From positions 1 to 56,588 of the forward strand of contig JAUIAB010000020.1 in NCBI GenBank assembly GCA_030425505.1: a DNA stretch of 56,588 nucleotides, read 5' to 3'. Origin of the DNA: Bacteroidia bacterium (GTDB lineage Bacteria; Bacteroidota; Bacteroidia; Cytophagales; Flammeovirgaceae). Positions within the stretch are counted from its first letter, which is position 1. Each line of letters starts with the position of its first letter. The translations under genes were made by a program, and so were the position numbers. Positions 7,817 through 16,549 of the stretch are shown piece after piece. A model generated the notes under the pieces. That model was not told where the DNA came from and ran no database searches. It saw nothing but the letters and a program-made list of their open reading frames with translations.

Positions 7817-7927
7817 TTATTTTTTTTCAGTTCTCTTAACCTGTTGCTCAGCTCTTTTTACCTGATCTTCAGTATAGTTAAGGTTCTCTTTATTTTTCAC
7901 TATTTTTTTCGCTACTCTAGTCTTCAT
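7817..7927 (-). CDS. Small basic protein between rpmH and rnpA (36 residues)
   Basis: ATG at 7925-7927 opens a 36-codon frame, MKTRVAKKIVKNKENLNYTE then a charged QVKRAEQQVKRTEKK tail, ending TAA at 7817-7819. It starts 10 bp after the rpmH stop and is in the same frame as rnpA, separated from the conserved rnpA N terminus by only two codons after its stop. It is Lys-rich and helical in appearance. I do not recognise a named family. Either it is a real microprotein of the rpmH-rnpA operon or it is a translated leader that delivers ribosomes to rnpA. The codon pattern looks coding. Confidence 0.55.
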   Translation of the reverse strand: MKTRVAKKIVKNKENLNYTEDQVKRAEQQVKRTEKK

Positions 7928-7937
7928 TATTTTTGGC

Positions 7938-8093
7938 TTATTTGTGTGTTTTCTCGTCTGAAACCGTTAGTTTTTTTCTTCCTTTTGCTCTTCTTCTAGC
8001 TAGAACTGCTCTACCATTTTTTGTTTGCATTCTGCTTTTGAACCCGTGCTTATTTTTTCTCTTCCTCTTTGAAGGTTGATACGTCCTTTTCAT
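7938..8093 (-). CDS. rpmH: 50S ribosomal protein L34
   Basis: A 51-residue, highly basic protein of the large ribosomal subunit. The sequence [18 protein letters not shown], then [20 protein letters not shown] and KKLTVSD, matches L34 of Bacteroidota end to end. It is the first gene of the usual rpmH-rnpA pair. ATG at 8091-8093 is the only reasonable start. The upstream gap of 22 bp to the PpiD-like gene stop suggests read-through from that gene or a promoter inside it. Confidence 0.97.
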   Translation of the reverse strand: MKRTYQPSKRKRKNKHGFKSRMQTKNGRAVLARRRAKGRKKLTVSDEKTHK

Positions 8094-8115
8094 TATTAAA
8101 ATCCTTTAAATTATT

Positions 8116-10209
8116 CTAAAAAAACTTGTATCTATAATCTTTAACATCTGCTTCTTTTTCAATTGCTTGCCCTACTTTGAACATAGAGCTTTTATTTTTT
8201 GAAGCAAGGTTTTTCTTATAGGTGTTATAATCAGCTATTTCTTCAGGCTTATTGACTTTTTCTGCTTTCAAAATCACTACTGCATTTTCATCGATGATAG
8301 GCTTTGAAACTTCCCCCTCTTCAAGTGCTAATGCAACTCCTATTGCTTTCGGAGATAAACCTACCCCAGAAAGTGTAGATTTTGTGATTTTTACGTTTTT
8401 CTCTTTGTCAATATTTGCTCTTCTTCCATATTTTTCTTTTATCTCTTCAAGAGAACCACTGAGGTCTTTAAGTTTATTGTAAACTACTTTTTTCTTTTCT
8501 TCTTTTAAGTAGTCTTGTTTTACTTTCTCTTGAACTGCTGAAAACTCTGCTGAACCTTCTTCTTTTTTGTCTTTCAGCATCGCTATTACGTATTTATCTT
8601 CTAATTCAAAGATGTCAGACACACTTCCTACCTCTGTGTTGTCATTATATGCCCACCTTACTATTTGTCTTACATTAGATCCCGTTAGATTGCTGATATC
8701 TCTAGCATCTTTACGTATTGTATATGCTTTGTATCTAACAATAGCAGAATCTTCATCCGTAGCCTTTACAAACTCGTCTGCTGTTTTGTATCTGGTATAT
8801 TTTGAAGCGTTTCTAAAGGCATCATTTATTGTCTCATCACTTGGTATAACTTCTGTTTCTAATATACCTACAATGTATTTTTTATTTGTCTTTGTCTCCG
8901 TTACTTTAATGATATGGTACCCATAGGTAGATTTAATTAGTTTTCTGATTAGCCCTTTCTTCTTAGCACTCATCACTGCTTTATTAAAGCTATCTACCAT
9001 TTCCCCATCTTGAAACCACCCTAAATCACCTCCTTTAGACTTAGAACCATCTTCACTGTGTTCTCTTGCCATTGTTGCAAAGTCTGCGCCACCTCTAATT
9101 TGTTGCAAGATTCTACTCGCTTTTTGCTTGGCTAGTGCATCACTTGTTTCATTGCCTGTTTTAATCAATATATGGCTAGCTCGAGCAAAAGATAAAGAGT
9201 CTTCTGTTATACCAACTACTTTGTAGCTTTTATATGTATCGTTTAGCAACGCTGGTCCATAAACTTTTCCTATCTCAATATTTTCTTGGTCTATAGTTCC
9301 TGGCAAATCTTTTGGGCTATATTTAATAAAGGTATCTAGTCCTTCCGTATTTGCTTCAATAAAAAACGTATCGTTTGCAGCTTTAGCAAATTGCTCTGCT
9401 AACCTTTGAGCTTCTTGTCGTATTATTTTTTTATCTGCTGCTGTTGGCTTTAAAGAAAATGTGACATATTCTATACTTCTATTTGACTCTTCTTTGTATC
9501 TGTCTTTATTGTTATTGTAATACGACTTTAAATCAGCTTCGGTAAACTTTACCAGAGAATCTGGAACAGTAGAATAGCGTACATAAAGATATTGAACATC
9601 TGCTGATCTTTTATCTTTTTGGTACTCTTTCTTAGCTTGTCCTTTGTTTATAAATTCTGTTTTAGAAACAAGTTTTTCAAGTTTTTCTTTTTTTCTTGCT
9701 TGCGCTAACTGATCTTCGAAGCGAATGAAGTTTGCAGTTCCAGCGGGTGAGTTTTTCAAGTTTTGAAGATAGTTTTGGATAGCAGCTCTATCAACATTAC
9801 CTAGTGAATCTTTGAAAGATTGAGAGATTTGCGGGCTTATGTTATTCCCTTGAACCATGTCAAATAACTCTGCGTTCGAAACACTCAAACCTAAATCTTT
9901 ATATACTTTTTCATAAGCAATATCGCTAAGCATTTTCTGCCAGACATTTTGCTGCAAGCTTTTCATTACCATATCATTGGGTGCAGCACCTCCTGTTTGC
10001 CTAGTATAGTTATCTTTTGCCATTGCAAGTAACCTATTAAACTCAGCGAGGTTTACCTCTTTTCCTGCTATCTCTCCTACTATTTGTTTATCCTCAGAAA
10101 CAAAGTTGTTTCTGGAAAATAAATCTCCAAAGATAAATGATAGCATAGCTACTGCTATTACTACTAGCATTAGCCAACTTTTCTTTTGTATTTGTTGAAT
10201 TAAAGACAT
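8116..10209 (-). CDS. PpiD/SurA-like peptidylprolyl isomerase, membrane-anchored
   Basis: Envelope foldase. One N-terminal membrane helix (about residues 13-29) anchors a long periplasmic part: a SurA_N-like alpha-helical chaperone region (about 40-240) and a parvulin (rotamase) domain at about 340-440, with ASHILI, FATMAREHSEDGSKSKGGDLGW and YGYHIIKV. A C-terminal helical region (about 450-697) follows. The 697-residue length agrees with the Bacteroidota PpiD family. It may assist maturation of outer-membrane proteins such as the TonB receptor and PorQ. A -7 element TACTTTTG lies 37 bases upstream of the ATG. The next gene, rpmH, follows 22 bp after its stop. Confidence 0.9.
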   Translation of the reverse strand: MSLIQQIQKKSWLMLVVIAVAMLSFIFGDLFSRNNFVSEDKQIVGEIAGKEVNLAEFNRLLAMAKDNYTRQTGGAAPNDMVMKSLQQNVWQKMLSDIAYEKVYKDLGLSVSNAELFDMVQGNNISPQISQSFKDSLGNVDRAAIQNYLQNLKNSPAGTANFIRFEDQLAQARKKEKLEKLVSKTEFINKGQAKKEYQKDKRSADVQYLYVRYSTVPDSLVKFTEADLKSYYNNNKDRYKEESNRSIEYVTFSLKPTAADKKIIRQEAQRLAEQFAKAANDTFFIEANTEGLDTFIKYSPKDLPGTIDQENIEIGKVYGPALLNDTYKSYKVVGITEDSLSFARASHILIKTGNETSDALAKQKASRILQQIRGGADFATMAREHSEDGSKSKGGDLGWFQDGEMVDSFNKAVMSAKKKGLIRKLIKSTYGYHIIKVTETKTNKKYIVGILETEVIPSDETINDAFRNASKYTRYKTADEFVKATDEDSAIVRYKAYTIRKDARDISNLTGSNVRQIVRWAYNDNTEVGSVSDIFELEDKYVIAMLKDKKEEGSAEFSAVQEKVKQDYLKEEKKKVVYNKLKDLSGSLEEIKEKYGRRANIDKEKNVKITKSTLSGVGLSPKAIGVALALEEGEVSKPIIDENAVVILKAEKVNKPEEIADYNTYKKNLASKNKSSMFKVGQAIEKEADVKDYRYKFF

Positions 10210-10245
10210 TTAGTTTTCTGTTTTTTGGAAAATTCAGAAAGAGTG

Positions 10246-10253
10246 CAAAAGTA
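10246..10253 (-). promoter_or_regulatory. Candidate -7 promoter element for the PpiD-like gene
   Basis: The minus strand reads TACTTTTG, an exact TAnnTTTG match, with the coding start 37 bases downstream. A proper -33 TTG is not at the standard distance. The same octamer precedes the PTPS/QueD gene. Confidence 0.45.
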
Positions 10254-10309
10254 GAAAAAACTTGGCAATAAAACACTATTTTCTCCTCTTCAAAACCGAA
10301 ATTGTAGTG

Positions 10310-13300
10310 CTATGTGTTTTGCAAGTCATGAAAAACAGTTAACTCTACAAAGAAAGAGGTGCCTTGGGGGCTAGTTTCAAACCAGATATTCCCTTTGAAA
10401 TGCTCTATTCCTCTTTTAGCCATTGCAAGACCAATTCCTGATCCTTGCGTTTTTGTACTGAAGTTAGGAGCAAAAATTTTGTGCTGTATTTCTTTGGGTA
10501 TTCCTGCTCCATTGTCTTTTATTTCTGCTAAAGCTCTATCTGGGAATATGGAAACCAGTGATATTTCAATTATTTTCTCTCTATTTTCTGGTATTGCTTG
10601 AATAGCATTAAGGATTAGGTTAGAAAATATTCTAGCAAATAAGTTATTATCTCCTTTGATGAAGATATTATCTTCTGTGTAGTCGAGTTTTATTTTGACA
10701 TCTTGGGAAATATGAAGATTTAATACTTCCTGAAGCAAAGCTTTAATATCTACTTTTTCCTCTTTTGGTAGCGGCATTGTTGCAAAAGAAGAAAATGAGT
10801 CTGCTATATCGCTTATGATATCTAATTGATCTATTATAACCTGAAGTTTTTGATCTTCTGATAAAAACTTTCTTTGAAGCTGTTGAAGATTGAGCCGAAT
10901 GGGTGTGAGCGGATTTTTTATCTCGTGAGCAACTTGCTTTGCGAGTTCTCTCCAGGCTGTTTCTTTTTCAGACTGTTTTAGTGCCTCTCTACTTTCTTCT
11001 AAGTTTAATATCATTTTATTGTATGCAGCTATCAGTGAACCAAACTCATCTTTTACATTGTATTGTATGGGTCTATTATTTCCTCCTAAGGCTGTTTGTT
11101 TAATTTTTTGTGTTAGTATTTTAATGGGATAGGTAATAGCATAGAAAGATAAGTAACCTAGTATCAAAAGAATTAAAAATACTACTGTAAAAGAATTAAG
11201 TATAGGTGTTATCAATGATGCATTTTGGTTTTCTATTGTGTTTTCTGGTTTAAACCTTGGTGTTATTTCAATTACTTTGGCAACTTCAGCATGTTGTATT
11301 GATTTTATTCCAACATAAGCAAAGTCATAAAACTCTCTGGTGCTTTTCTCTGAGGTGAAAAAGTAATTTTGTGCTTTTTTATCAATGATATTTAGATAAG
11401 CTAATGGATTAATAAGGTTTTTTTCTTGCTTAATACTTTGTTCACCCTGGTTTGTATCTGTGATTAGATACCCTTCTTTATTGTATATTGAAATTTTGAT
11501 GTGTAGTAACCTTGCTAATTCCTCTAGCTCTCTCTTAAACTCTTCATCATTATAAAATTTATCATTGGCTAAGTAAAAATCACTTTTAAGACTATTTGAT
11601 ACAATTTCACTTTTTTCTAAGAGTATTCTCTCTCTCTCTGCTCTACTTGAAGATGTTAGTACTGCTACAGATACTACACTTGCTATTATTAATGGTAAGA
11701 ACACAGTAATATTAAGATAAAACTGGACTCTGGTAGAGAAGTTTAAGTTTCTAAGTTTTCTTTTATTGATTAGATACTCTCTTATTGGTACGATTGAGAA
11801 TATTAAAAATGCCATTAGAAGGAAAATAAGAGAGAAGTTTGAAAAAGTATCTACGAATGAGGGCTTTATAGATGTGACTATTATATGTCGTGTGAGATCG
11901 ATAGGAACTCTCAAGTGTTCATAGTTTTTATCTTCTAGTTTTCTGTTATAGAAACCTTTGGAGTTCCAAAAACTTTTAATATAATGTTTGGGGTATGAAA
12001 AGCTACCAAAGCTAAAAGCTAAATTTTCATTTTTAAATATTGCATAGCTATAATCTTCATGGTTAATTAGTTCATCTGAAATCCAGGTGCTGTTAGCATA
12101 GTATATATTATCTAGAGGTTCTCTGTAGGACGCATCAGCTATTATTTTTCCTAATGTATCCTGGTTGCTTATCACAGGCAAAGTGCATATATATCTTTTG
12201 TTTCCTGACTCTAATTCATTGATAAAGAAAATGCTTTCATTTTCTGTTCTATGCTCAGGTCTTTTTAGTTTTTCTAAAAATTCTTTGTAAATGCTATTTG
12301 TGCTATCTTCTTTAGAGATTACATGGAATGCAATTACAAACTTTGTTAGCTTTTGACCACTTTGCTTATTAACTATTCGGTAAAACTCTTTTGTATCCTC
12401 TTTTAAAAAATTATTTACTGTAGATGTATCCTTTTTAAGGGTATTCATCATTTCAGCAAGTTTCTTTTCGTCATTAGGATTGCTTTCAGTTAAAAGTTGA
12501 ATGAAGTTACTTTTCCCTAATGCATTATCATATCTCTTTTTTTCTACGATTACTATTGTGCCTATAACAGCAGTTAAGGAAGCTATTATTAGAAAGTTGA
12601 AAACATTAGAAAAGCTTAGTTTGCTTAGTTTTCTATGTGAGTTGCTGATAATAAGTATTACTATAACTATTGTAGATATGTTGAATAGTGTAACAGATTT
12701 ATACCCAATGAACTGTAATGTAAGATAGAATGAGGATGCTCCTATAAGCATAGAAAATGCTACATCCCTAATGTTGGTACATGTTTTAGCAATTATTTTG
12801 CACAGCACATTAATTGTAAAGAAAAGTAGTAGCCCTAATAATATGAGTAAGCTAAAAGCTAAAGATATTTCTAGGTTTACAGAAAGCGACTTTGATACAT
12901 CTATTGTTAAGTTCTCCAGAAAAAAAACCTGGCGATACATAAAAAAAGTAATGTAAGTGATTCCATAGCAAATAAAGACTAGCAAGGATGTTTGTAAAAT
13001 CTTATCAAAAAGAGTGTTTTGAAAGATGTTTTTGAAAAACGATATTTTTCGGTTCTCTCTTAAGACAAGAAAAAGAAATAAGTTTAATATTAGAGCATCG
13101 TAAATGAAGTATAGTATTTTTCCTGGACTCTTTTCCAGGAAGAGTAAAGTGCTTTTTTCTATAAAGATTTGGTAAATAAAAGGTACTAGCTTGATTAAAA
13201 GTGCTATTAAGAAAAAGTAGATGTATTTGTATATTCTTCTTTTCGTGTCCTTCTTAAAAAATATAATTATACTAATAATTAAGAATATTACTCCTAGTAT

Positions 13301-13918
13301 GATTAGTATAGTTGAAGCAGTTGATGGTTTTGTGTTATTATCACCTAATTTCACATAAAACAACTCTTTATCTTGCTTTGATCGGATCTGAATTGCTGCA
13401 GAAAGTTTATTTGCAGTGATCAATAAGGGTTTTAGATTACCAAAAACAGCTTCATTAAAACCAGAATTTTTTCTTTTGAAGGCATCTTTTTTTTCTAGTA
13501 GGATAAGATATAGAGCACTATATCCCAAAGTTTTATCTGCGATGCTTTTTTTAACGGCTAGAAACTTTTCTTTATTGTTTTTATAAAAAAAAAGGCTATC
13601 CTCAATATTAACTAGCCCATTACTAACAGTTACTGGTTTGTTCCAAAAAACCAAACTGTCATGCTTGTAAATTAAAACGGGGTTTCTTTCTTCGATCTCT
13701 AGAAGCTCTGAAAATACAATTTTTTGCTTGTTCTTAGCATAGTCCTCAAAAAACTCCAACTTTTGTATTGCTCTAGAAATTTGGTCTGATACATTTCTTT
13801 CTATTTCTTTTTTTATAGAAAGGTTGTGATTTCTATTTGATAGGTAACTTTCAGTTAGTAATGAAATAATGAAAAGAAAAACACCTAGTCCTAAATAGAG
13901 ATATTTGTTGCTTTTCAT
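10310..13918 (-). CDS. Very large multi-pass sensor histidine kinase (NtrY-like)
   Basis: Membrane sensor kinase of about 1,202 residues. Order: a membrane helix at about 5-21; an extracytoplasmic segment; a block of about eight helices (about 205-462); a second extracytoplasmic segment (465-690); two more helices (about 690-758); a third such segment; a last helix (about 928-950); HAMP (about 950-1000); then the kinase core with H-box HEIKNPLTPIRLNLQQLQRK near 997, N-box NLILNAIQAIP near 1098, DNGAGIP, and the ATP-lid GSGIGLAMAKRGIEHF near 1159. The HEIKNPLTPI H-box is typical of NtrY-like kinases. No cognate regulator is adjacent; the single-domain receiver at 14458 is 540 bp away and divergent. 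ATG at 13918 is preferred over TTG at 13933. Confidence 0.88.
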   Translation of the reverse strand: MKSNKYLYLGLGVFLFIISLLTESYLSNRNHNLSIKKEIERNVSDQISRAIQKLEFFEDYAKNKQKIVFSELLEIEERNPVLIYKHDSLVFWNKPVTVSNGLVNIEDSLFFYKNNKEKFLAVKKSIADKTLGYSALYLILLEKKDAFKRKNSGFNEAVFGNLKPLLITANKLSAAIQIRSKQDKELFYVKLGDNNTKPSTASTILIILGVIFLIISIIIFFKKDTKRRIYKYIYFFLIALLIKLVPFIYQIFIEKSTLLFLEKSPGKILYFIYDALILNLFLFLVLRENRKISFFKNIFQNTLFDKILQTSLLVFICYGITYITFFMYRQVFFLENLTIDVSKSLSVNLEISLAFSLLILLGLLLFFTINVLCKIIAKTCTNIRDVAFSMLIGASSFYLTLQFIGYKSVTLFNISTIVIVILIISNSHRKLSKLSFSNVFNFLIIASLTAVIGTIVIVEKKRYDNALGKSNFIQLLTESNPNDEKKLAEMMNTLKKDTSTVNNFLKEDTKEFYRIVNKQSGQKLTKFVIAFHVISKEDSTNSIYKEFLEKLKRPEHRTENESIFFINELESGNKRYICTLPVISNQDTLGKIIADASYREPLDNIYYANSTWISDELINHEDYSYAIFKNENLAFSFGSFSYPKHYIKSFWNSKGFYNRKLEDKNYEHLRVPIDLTRHIIVTSIKPSFVDTFSNFSLIFLLMAFLIFSIVPIREYLINKRKLRNLNFSTRVQFYLNITVFLPLIIASVVSVAVLTSSSRAERERILLEKSEIVSNSLKSDFYLANDKFYNDEEFKRELEELARLLHIKISIYNKEGYLITDTNQGEQSIKQEKNLINPLAYLNIIDKKAQNYFFTSEKSTREFYDFAYVGIKSIQHAEVAKVIEITPRFKPENTIENQNASLITPILNSFTVVFLILLILGYLSFYAITYPIKILTQKIKQTALGGNNRPIQYNVKDEFGSLIAAYNKMILNLEESREALKQSEKETAWRELAKQVAHEIKNPLTPIRLNLQQLQRKFLSEDQKLQVIIDQLDIISDIADSFSSFATMPLPKEEKVDIKALLQEVLNLHISQDVKIKLDYTEDNIFIKGDNNLFARIFSNLILNAIQAIPENREKIIEISLVSIFPDRALAEIKDNGAGIPKEIQHKIFAPNFSTKTQGSGIGLAMAKRGIEHFKGNIWFETSPQGTSFFVELTVFHDLQNT

Positions 13919-14031
13919 TTTACACTTAATCAAAGAGATAGTTTCTTAAGAAACATTAGTAAGAATATGATTATCAGCATCAAAAAACATCTTTCATGAA
14001 GTTAATTAATAGATGCTACATAAGAAAGTTG

Positions 14032-14274
14032 TTAGGATATATTACCTATCTTTATTTTTTTTCTTACTTTACTTTGCTTATACCAAAAGAAGCCAATGAT
14101 TGCAAAAACAATATAGGGTATTGCCATAAGATATAGTATTCCAGTATTGAGTCCAGCACCAATTGTTTCAGCTCCCTCAGCAATGTTTTTTTCAACAGTT
14201 GCTTTACACATTGCACACTGACCAAATGTAGATTGAGTTATGAGAAGAAATGATAAGAAAACTAAATATTTCAT
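14032..14274 (-). CDS. Small secreted/membrane protein with CAMC motif
   Basis: Starting at the ATG at 14272-14274 the protein has 80 residues: a signal peptide (MKYLVFLSFLLITQSTFG), then QCAMCKATVEKNIAEG at the start of the mature part, one membrane helix (about ILYLMAIPYIVFAIIGFFWY) and a basic tail. The C-x-x-C pair exposed to the periplasm could bind metal or heme, or act in thiol exchange. I have seen similar small proteins in Bacteroidota but know no assigned function. A longer frame begins at 14337, but its extra N terminus lacks coding character. Confidence 0.65.
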   Translation of the reverse strand: MKYLVFLSFLLITQSTFGQCAMCKATVEKNIAEGAETIGAGLNTGILYLMAIPYIVFAIIGFFWYKQSKVRKKIKIGNIS

Positions 14275-14457
14275 ATTACAAAATATTTTTATTATGCTAA
14301 AAACAACATTTATATGAAAAAGTAAAGTTATACACAAAAAGTCAAATGCTTTTTCTATATACTTGTCAAATAAATAACTGTTACTTATTTACTTCTTGTT
14401 TACTATATTAGTTTACTTTTTACTAGAACTATTATACCTTTTTAACAGCTTTTTGGA

Positions 14458-14859
14458 ATGCCACATAGTTTAAAAAAGATTTTACTTATTGATGATGACG
14501 AAGTAAATAACTTTGTAGTCAAGCAGTTTATCAAGCGATTGGGCGTTGATAGGTATATAGTTACTGAAACAAATAATGGCTCACAGGCACTAGCTTATCT
14601 ACAGTCTTGCAAAGAGGAAAGTAAATTTCCTTCTTACATATTAGTTGATTTAAGTATGCCTGTAATGGACGGTGAGGAGTTTCTTCAGAATTATCAGAAA
14701 CATTTTTATGGGTTAAATAAAGATGCTAGAGTTGCAGTTATTACTGCTTCTATTAGAGACTCAGACAAGAGTTTAGTTGACAAATATGATTTTATTTATG
14801 GCTTTATAAGTAAGCCTATAGGAGAAGAGTTCTTAAAAAAGTTTTTTGAATTATCTTAG
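14458..14859 (+). CDS. Single-domain response regulator (CheY-like)
   Basis: Cytoplasmic phospho-receiver domain with no output domain. Acidic pocket IDDDE (11-15), phospho-acceptor D64 in ILVDLSMPVMDG, switch T96 in AVITAS and K119 in ISKPI are all present. The 133-residue length equals one receiver domain. It has its own ATG and is divergent from the CAMC protein. The rhodanese gene begins 18 bp downstream in the same direction. A partner kinase cannot be named from context, although the NtrY-like kinase at 10310-13918 is close. Confidence 0.92.
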   Translation: MPHSLKKILLIDDDEVNNFVVKQFIKRLGVDRYIVTETNNGSQALAYLQSCKEESKFPSYILVDLSMPVMDGEEFLQNYQKHFYGLNKDARVAVITASIRDSDKSLVDKYDFIYGFISKPIGEEFLKKFFELS

Positions 14860-14877
14860 CTTAAACCTTTGCTAAGA

Positions 14878-15195
14878 ATGAAAGAAATTACAGTAGAAGA
14901 GTTAAAATTTTTGATAGATTCTAATGAGGATTTTCAACTTATTGATGTAAGGGATCAAGAAGAGTACAATATTGCTAATATTAAAGGAGAACTAATTCCT
15001 TTAAATACTATCCTAAAAAACTCAGATCAGGTAGATGAAAATAAAAAGGTTGTGGTTCACTGTAGAAGTGGTCAGAGAAGTGCTCTTGCAATTATGCAAC
15101 TAGAGTCTCAATATGGCTTTGATAATTTATATAACTTAAAGGGAGGAATAATAGAATACGCTAGAAAAATTGATCCTTCTCTAAACGTATATTAG
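14878..15195 (+). CDS. Rhodanese-like domain protein
   Basis: A 105-residue, single-domain sulfurtransferase-type protein. Visible parts: the N-terminal ITVEELKFLID, LIDVRDQEEYNIANIKGELIP, and the active-site loop HCRSGQRS with catalytic C62, followed by NLKGGIIEYA. It probably handles persulfide sulfur in the cytoplasm; the acceptor is unknown. ATG at 14878 is chosen over the in-frame TTG at 14869. It follows the response regulator gene closely and converges on ung, the stops being 5 bp apart. Confidence 0.92.
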   Translation: MKEITVEELKFLIDSNEDFQLIDVRDQEEYNIANIKGELIPLNTILKNSDQVDENKKVVVHCRSGQRSALAIMQLESQYGFDNLYNLKGGIIEYARKIDPSLNVY

Positions 15196-15200
15196 AAAGC

Positions 15201-15863
15201 TTACCATTTTATTGCTTCTTTTCCTTTCTCCACTAAGTAGTCGTTTGTTTTACTAAAATGCTTATTGCCAAAAAAGCCTCTATCGGCAGAAAAAGGTGAT
15301 GGATGTGCCGATTTTAAAATAAGGTGTTTATGAGGGTTTATTAGCTCTGCTTTTTTTTGTGCAAATGCTCCCCACAGAATAAATACTACCGATTCTTTTT
15401 CTCTGGAAACTACTCTTATTGTTTCATCTGTAAACTCCTCCCAACCTTTATTTTGGTGTGACCCTGCCTGATGAGCTCTTACAGTTAAGGTAGCATTAAG
15501 CAAAAGAACTCCCTGCTCAGCCCACCTTTCTAAATTTCCTGACTTGGGTATCTCTGTGTTAAGGTCACTTTTTATCTCTTTAAAAATATTCTTAAGTGAT
15601 GGTGGGAAAGGTATCCCATCGCTTACTGAAAAGCATAAACCGTTGGCCTGACCTATGCCATGATATGGATCCTGACCTATTATTACTACTTTTAATTTTG
15701 AAAGAGGACATTTGTTAAATGCATTGAATATCAAACCTCCAGGTGGGAAAACTCTTTGAGTTGTATATTCTTCTTTAACAAATTCAACTAAACTTTTGAA
15801 ATATTCTTTTTCAAACTCTTGTGATAAGTGCTTTTTCCAGGAGTCGTCTATTTTAACGTTCAT
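15201..15863 (-). CDS. ung: Uracil-DNA glycosylase
   Basis: Family-1 enzyme that removes uracil from DNA at the first step of base excision repair. Key features are all present: GQDPYHG (63-69) with catalytic D65, LLNATLTV (121-128) with the uracil-binding N, and [13 protein letters not shown] with catalytic H187 and the minor-groove loop. The 220-residue length is normal. It starts 10 bp after miaE, so the two form an operon read leftward. Confidence 0.97.
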   Translation of the reverse strand: MNVKIDDSWKKHLSQEFEKEYFKSLVEFVKEEYTTQRVFPPGGLIFNAFNKCPLSKLKVVIIGQDPYHGIGQANGLCFSVSDGIPFPPSLKNIFKEIKSDLNTEIPKSGNLERWAEQGVLLLNATLTVRAHQAGSHQNKGWEEFTDETIRVVSREKESVVFILWGAFAQKKAELINPHKHLILKSAHPSPFSADRGFFGNKHFSKTNDYLVEKGKEAIKW

Positions 15864-15873
15864 GATTATTCTT

Positions 15874-16461
15874 CTAGTGTAATGCAGGTTTTAGAGGTAG
15901 GTTTTTAAGTATTTCAGCTTCTTTACTTATTATTTCTTCCAGTCTGTTATATACCTCACTTTCATTAAAATACTTTAATGCCATTTTTACATAAATATCT
16001 CCGTGCTTTGCCTCAGAAACCCAGAGTATTTTGTAAAATTTTTTCATTTCTTCTTCTTGTATTGCTTCGCTAATTAGCCTGAACCTTTCACAACCTCTAC
16101 ATTCTACTACAGAAGCAACAAGTAGGCGATCTCTAAATCGTGTTTGCGGTGTTCCACCATGTGTCAACGATAGTAATTCTATTACATAGTTATCTTTTTC
16201 AATTTCTTTGGCCAAGCTTATTCCTCTTGATCTCATCAAATCATATACTTGTTTGAAATGATCCAATTCTTCTATAGAAGTTTCAATTAGCTGAGGAATG
16301 ATATCGTTTTTATCAGGGTATTTTGCAACTAAGCTTAAGGCCATTGCCGATGCTTTTCTTTCACAGTCTGCGTGATCTTGAAGGAATGCATCGAAGTCAT
16401 TTATAACTGTTTCTACCCATTCTTTTGACGAAGGTTCTATAAGATCTAATGAGTTTCTCAT
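15874..16461 (-). CDS. miaE: tRNA 2-methylthio-isopentenyladenosine hydroxylase-like protein (MiaE)
   Basis: Di-iron, ferritin-like enzyme that hydroxylates ms2i6A at position 37 of tRNAs. The helix motifs carrying iron ligands are visible: [53 protein letters not shown] and [12 protein letters not shown]. The length of 195 residues fits. It is followed 10 bp later by ung. Its ATG lies three bases after the end of a repeat (16465-16549) that has a second copy placed in the same way upstream of the lipoprotein gene at 24213. Confidence 0.9.
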   Translation of the reverse strand: MRNSLDLIEPSSKEWVETVINDFDAFLQDHADCERKASAMALSLVAKYPDKNDIIPQLIETSIEELDHFKQVYDLMRSRGISLAKEIEKDNYVIELLSLTHGGTPQTRFRDRLLVASVVECRGCERFRLISEAIQEEEMKKFYKILWVSEAKHGDIYVKMALKYFNESEVYNRLEEIISKEAEILKNLPLKPALH

Positions 16462-16464
16462 CTA

Positions 16465-16549
16465 TTTAAAATTTGTGACTTGTCTAGTTTTTTGGCACAC
16501 AGCTTAATCATCTTTCTCTGTGTCTCCATTTTAGATCAGACACGGTCTG
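16465..16549 (-). repeat. Start-codon-proximal repeat, copy 1
   Basis: An 85-bp element with a close relative at 24217-24304 in the same orientation. Shared blocks on the minus strand: CAGAnCGnGTCTGAT at the distal end, TAAAATnGAG, GATTAAGnTGTGTGC, and GTCACAAATTTTAAA next to the downstream ATG. Inner arms can pair (GCACACAG with CTGTGTCT). It contains a 23-codon frame (from METQRKMIKLCAKK) that ends on the TGA overlapping the miaE ATG. Its far end supplies the stop and last codons of xseA. Confidence 0.7.
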
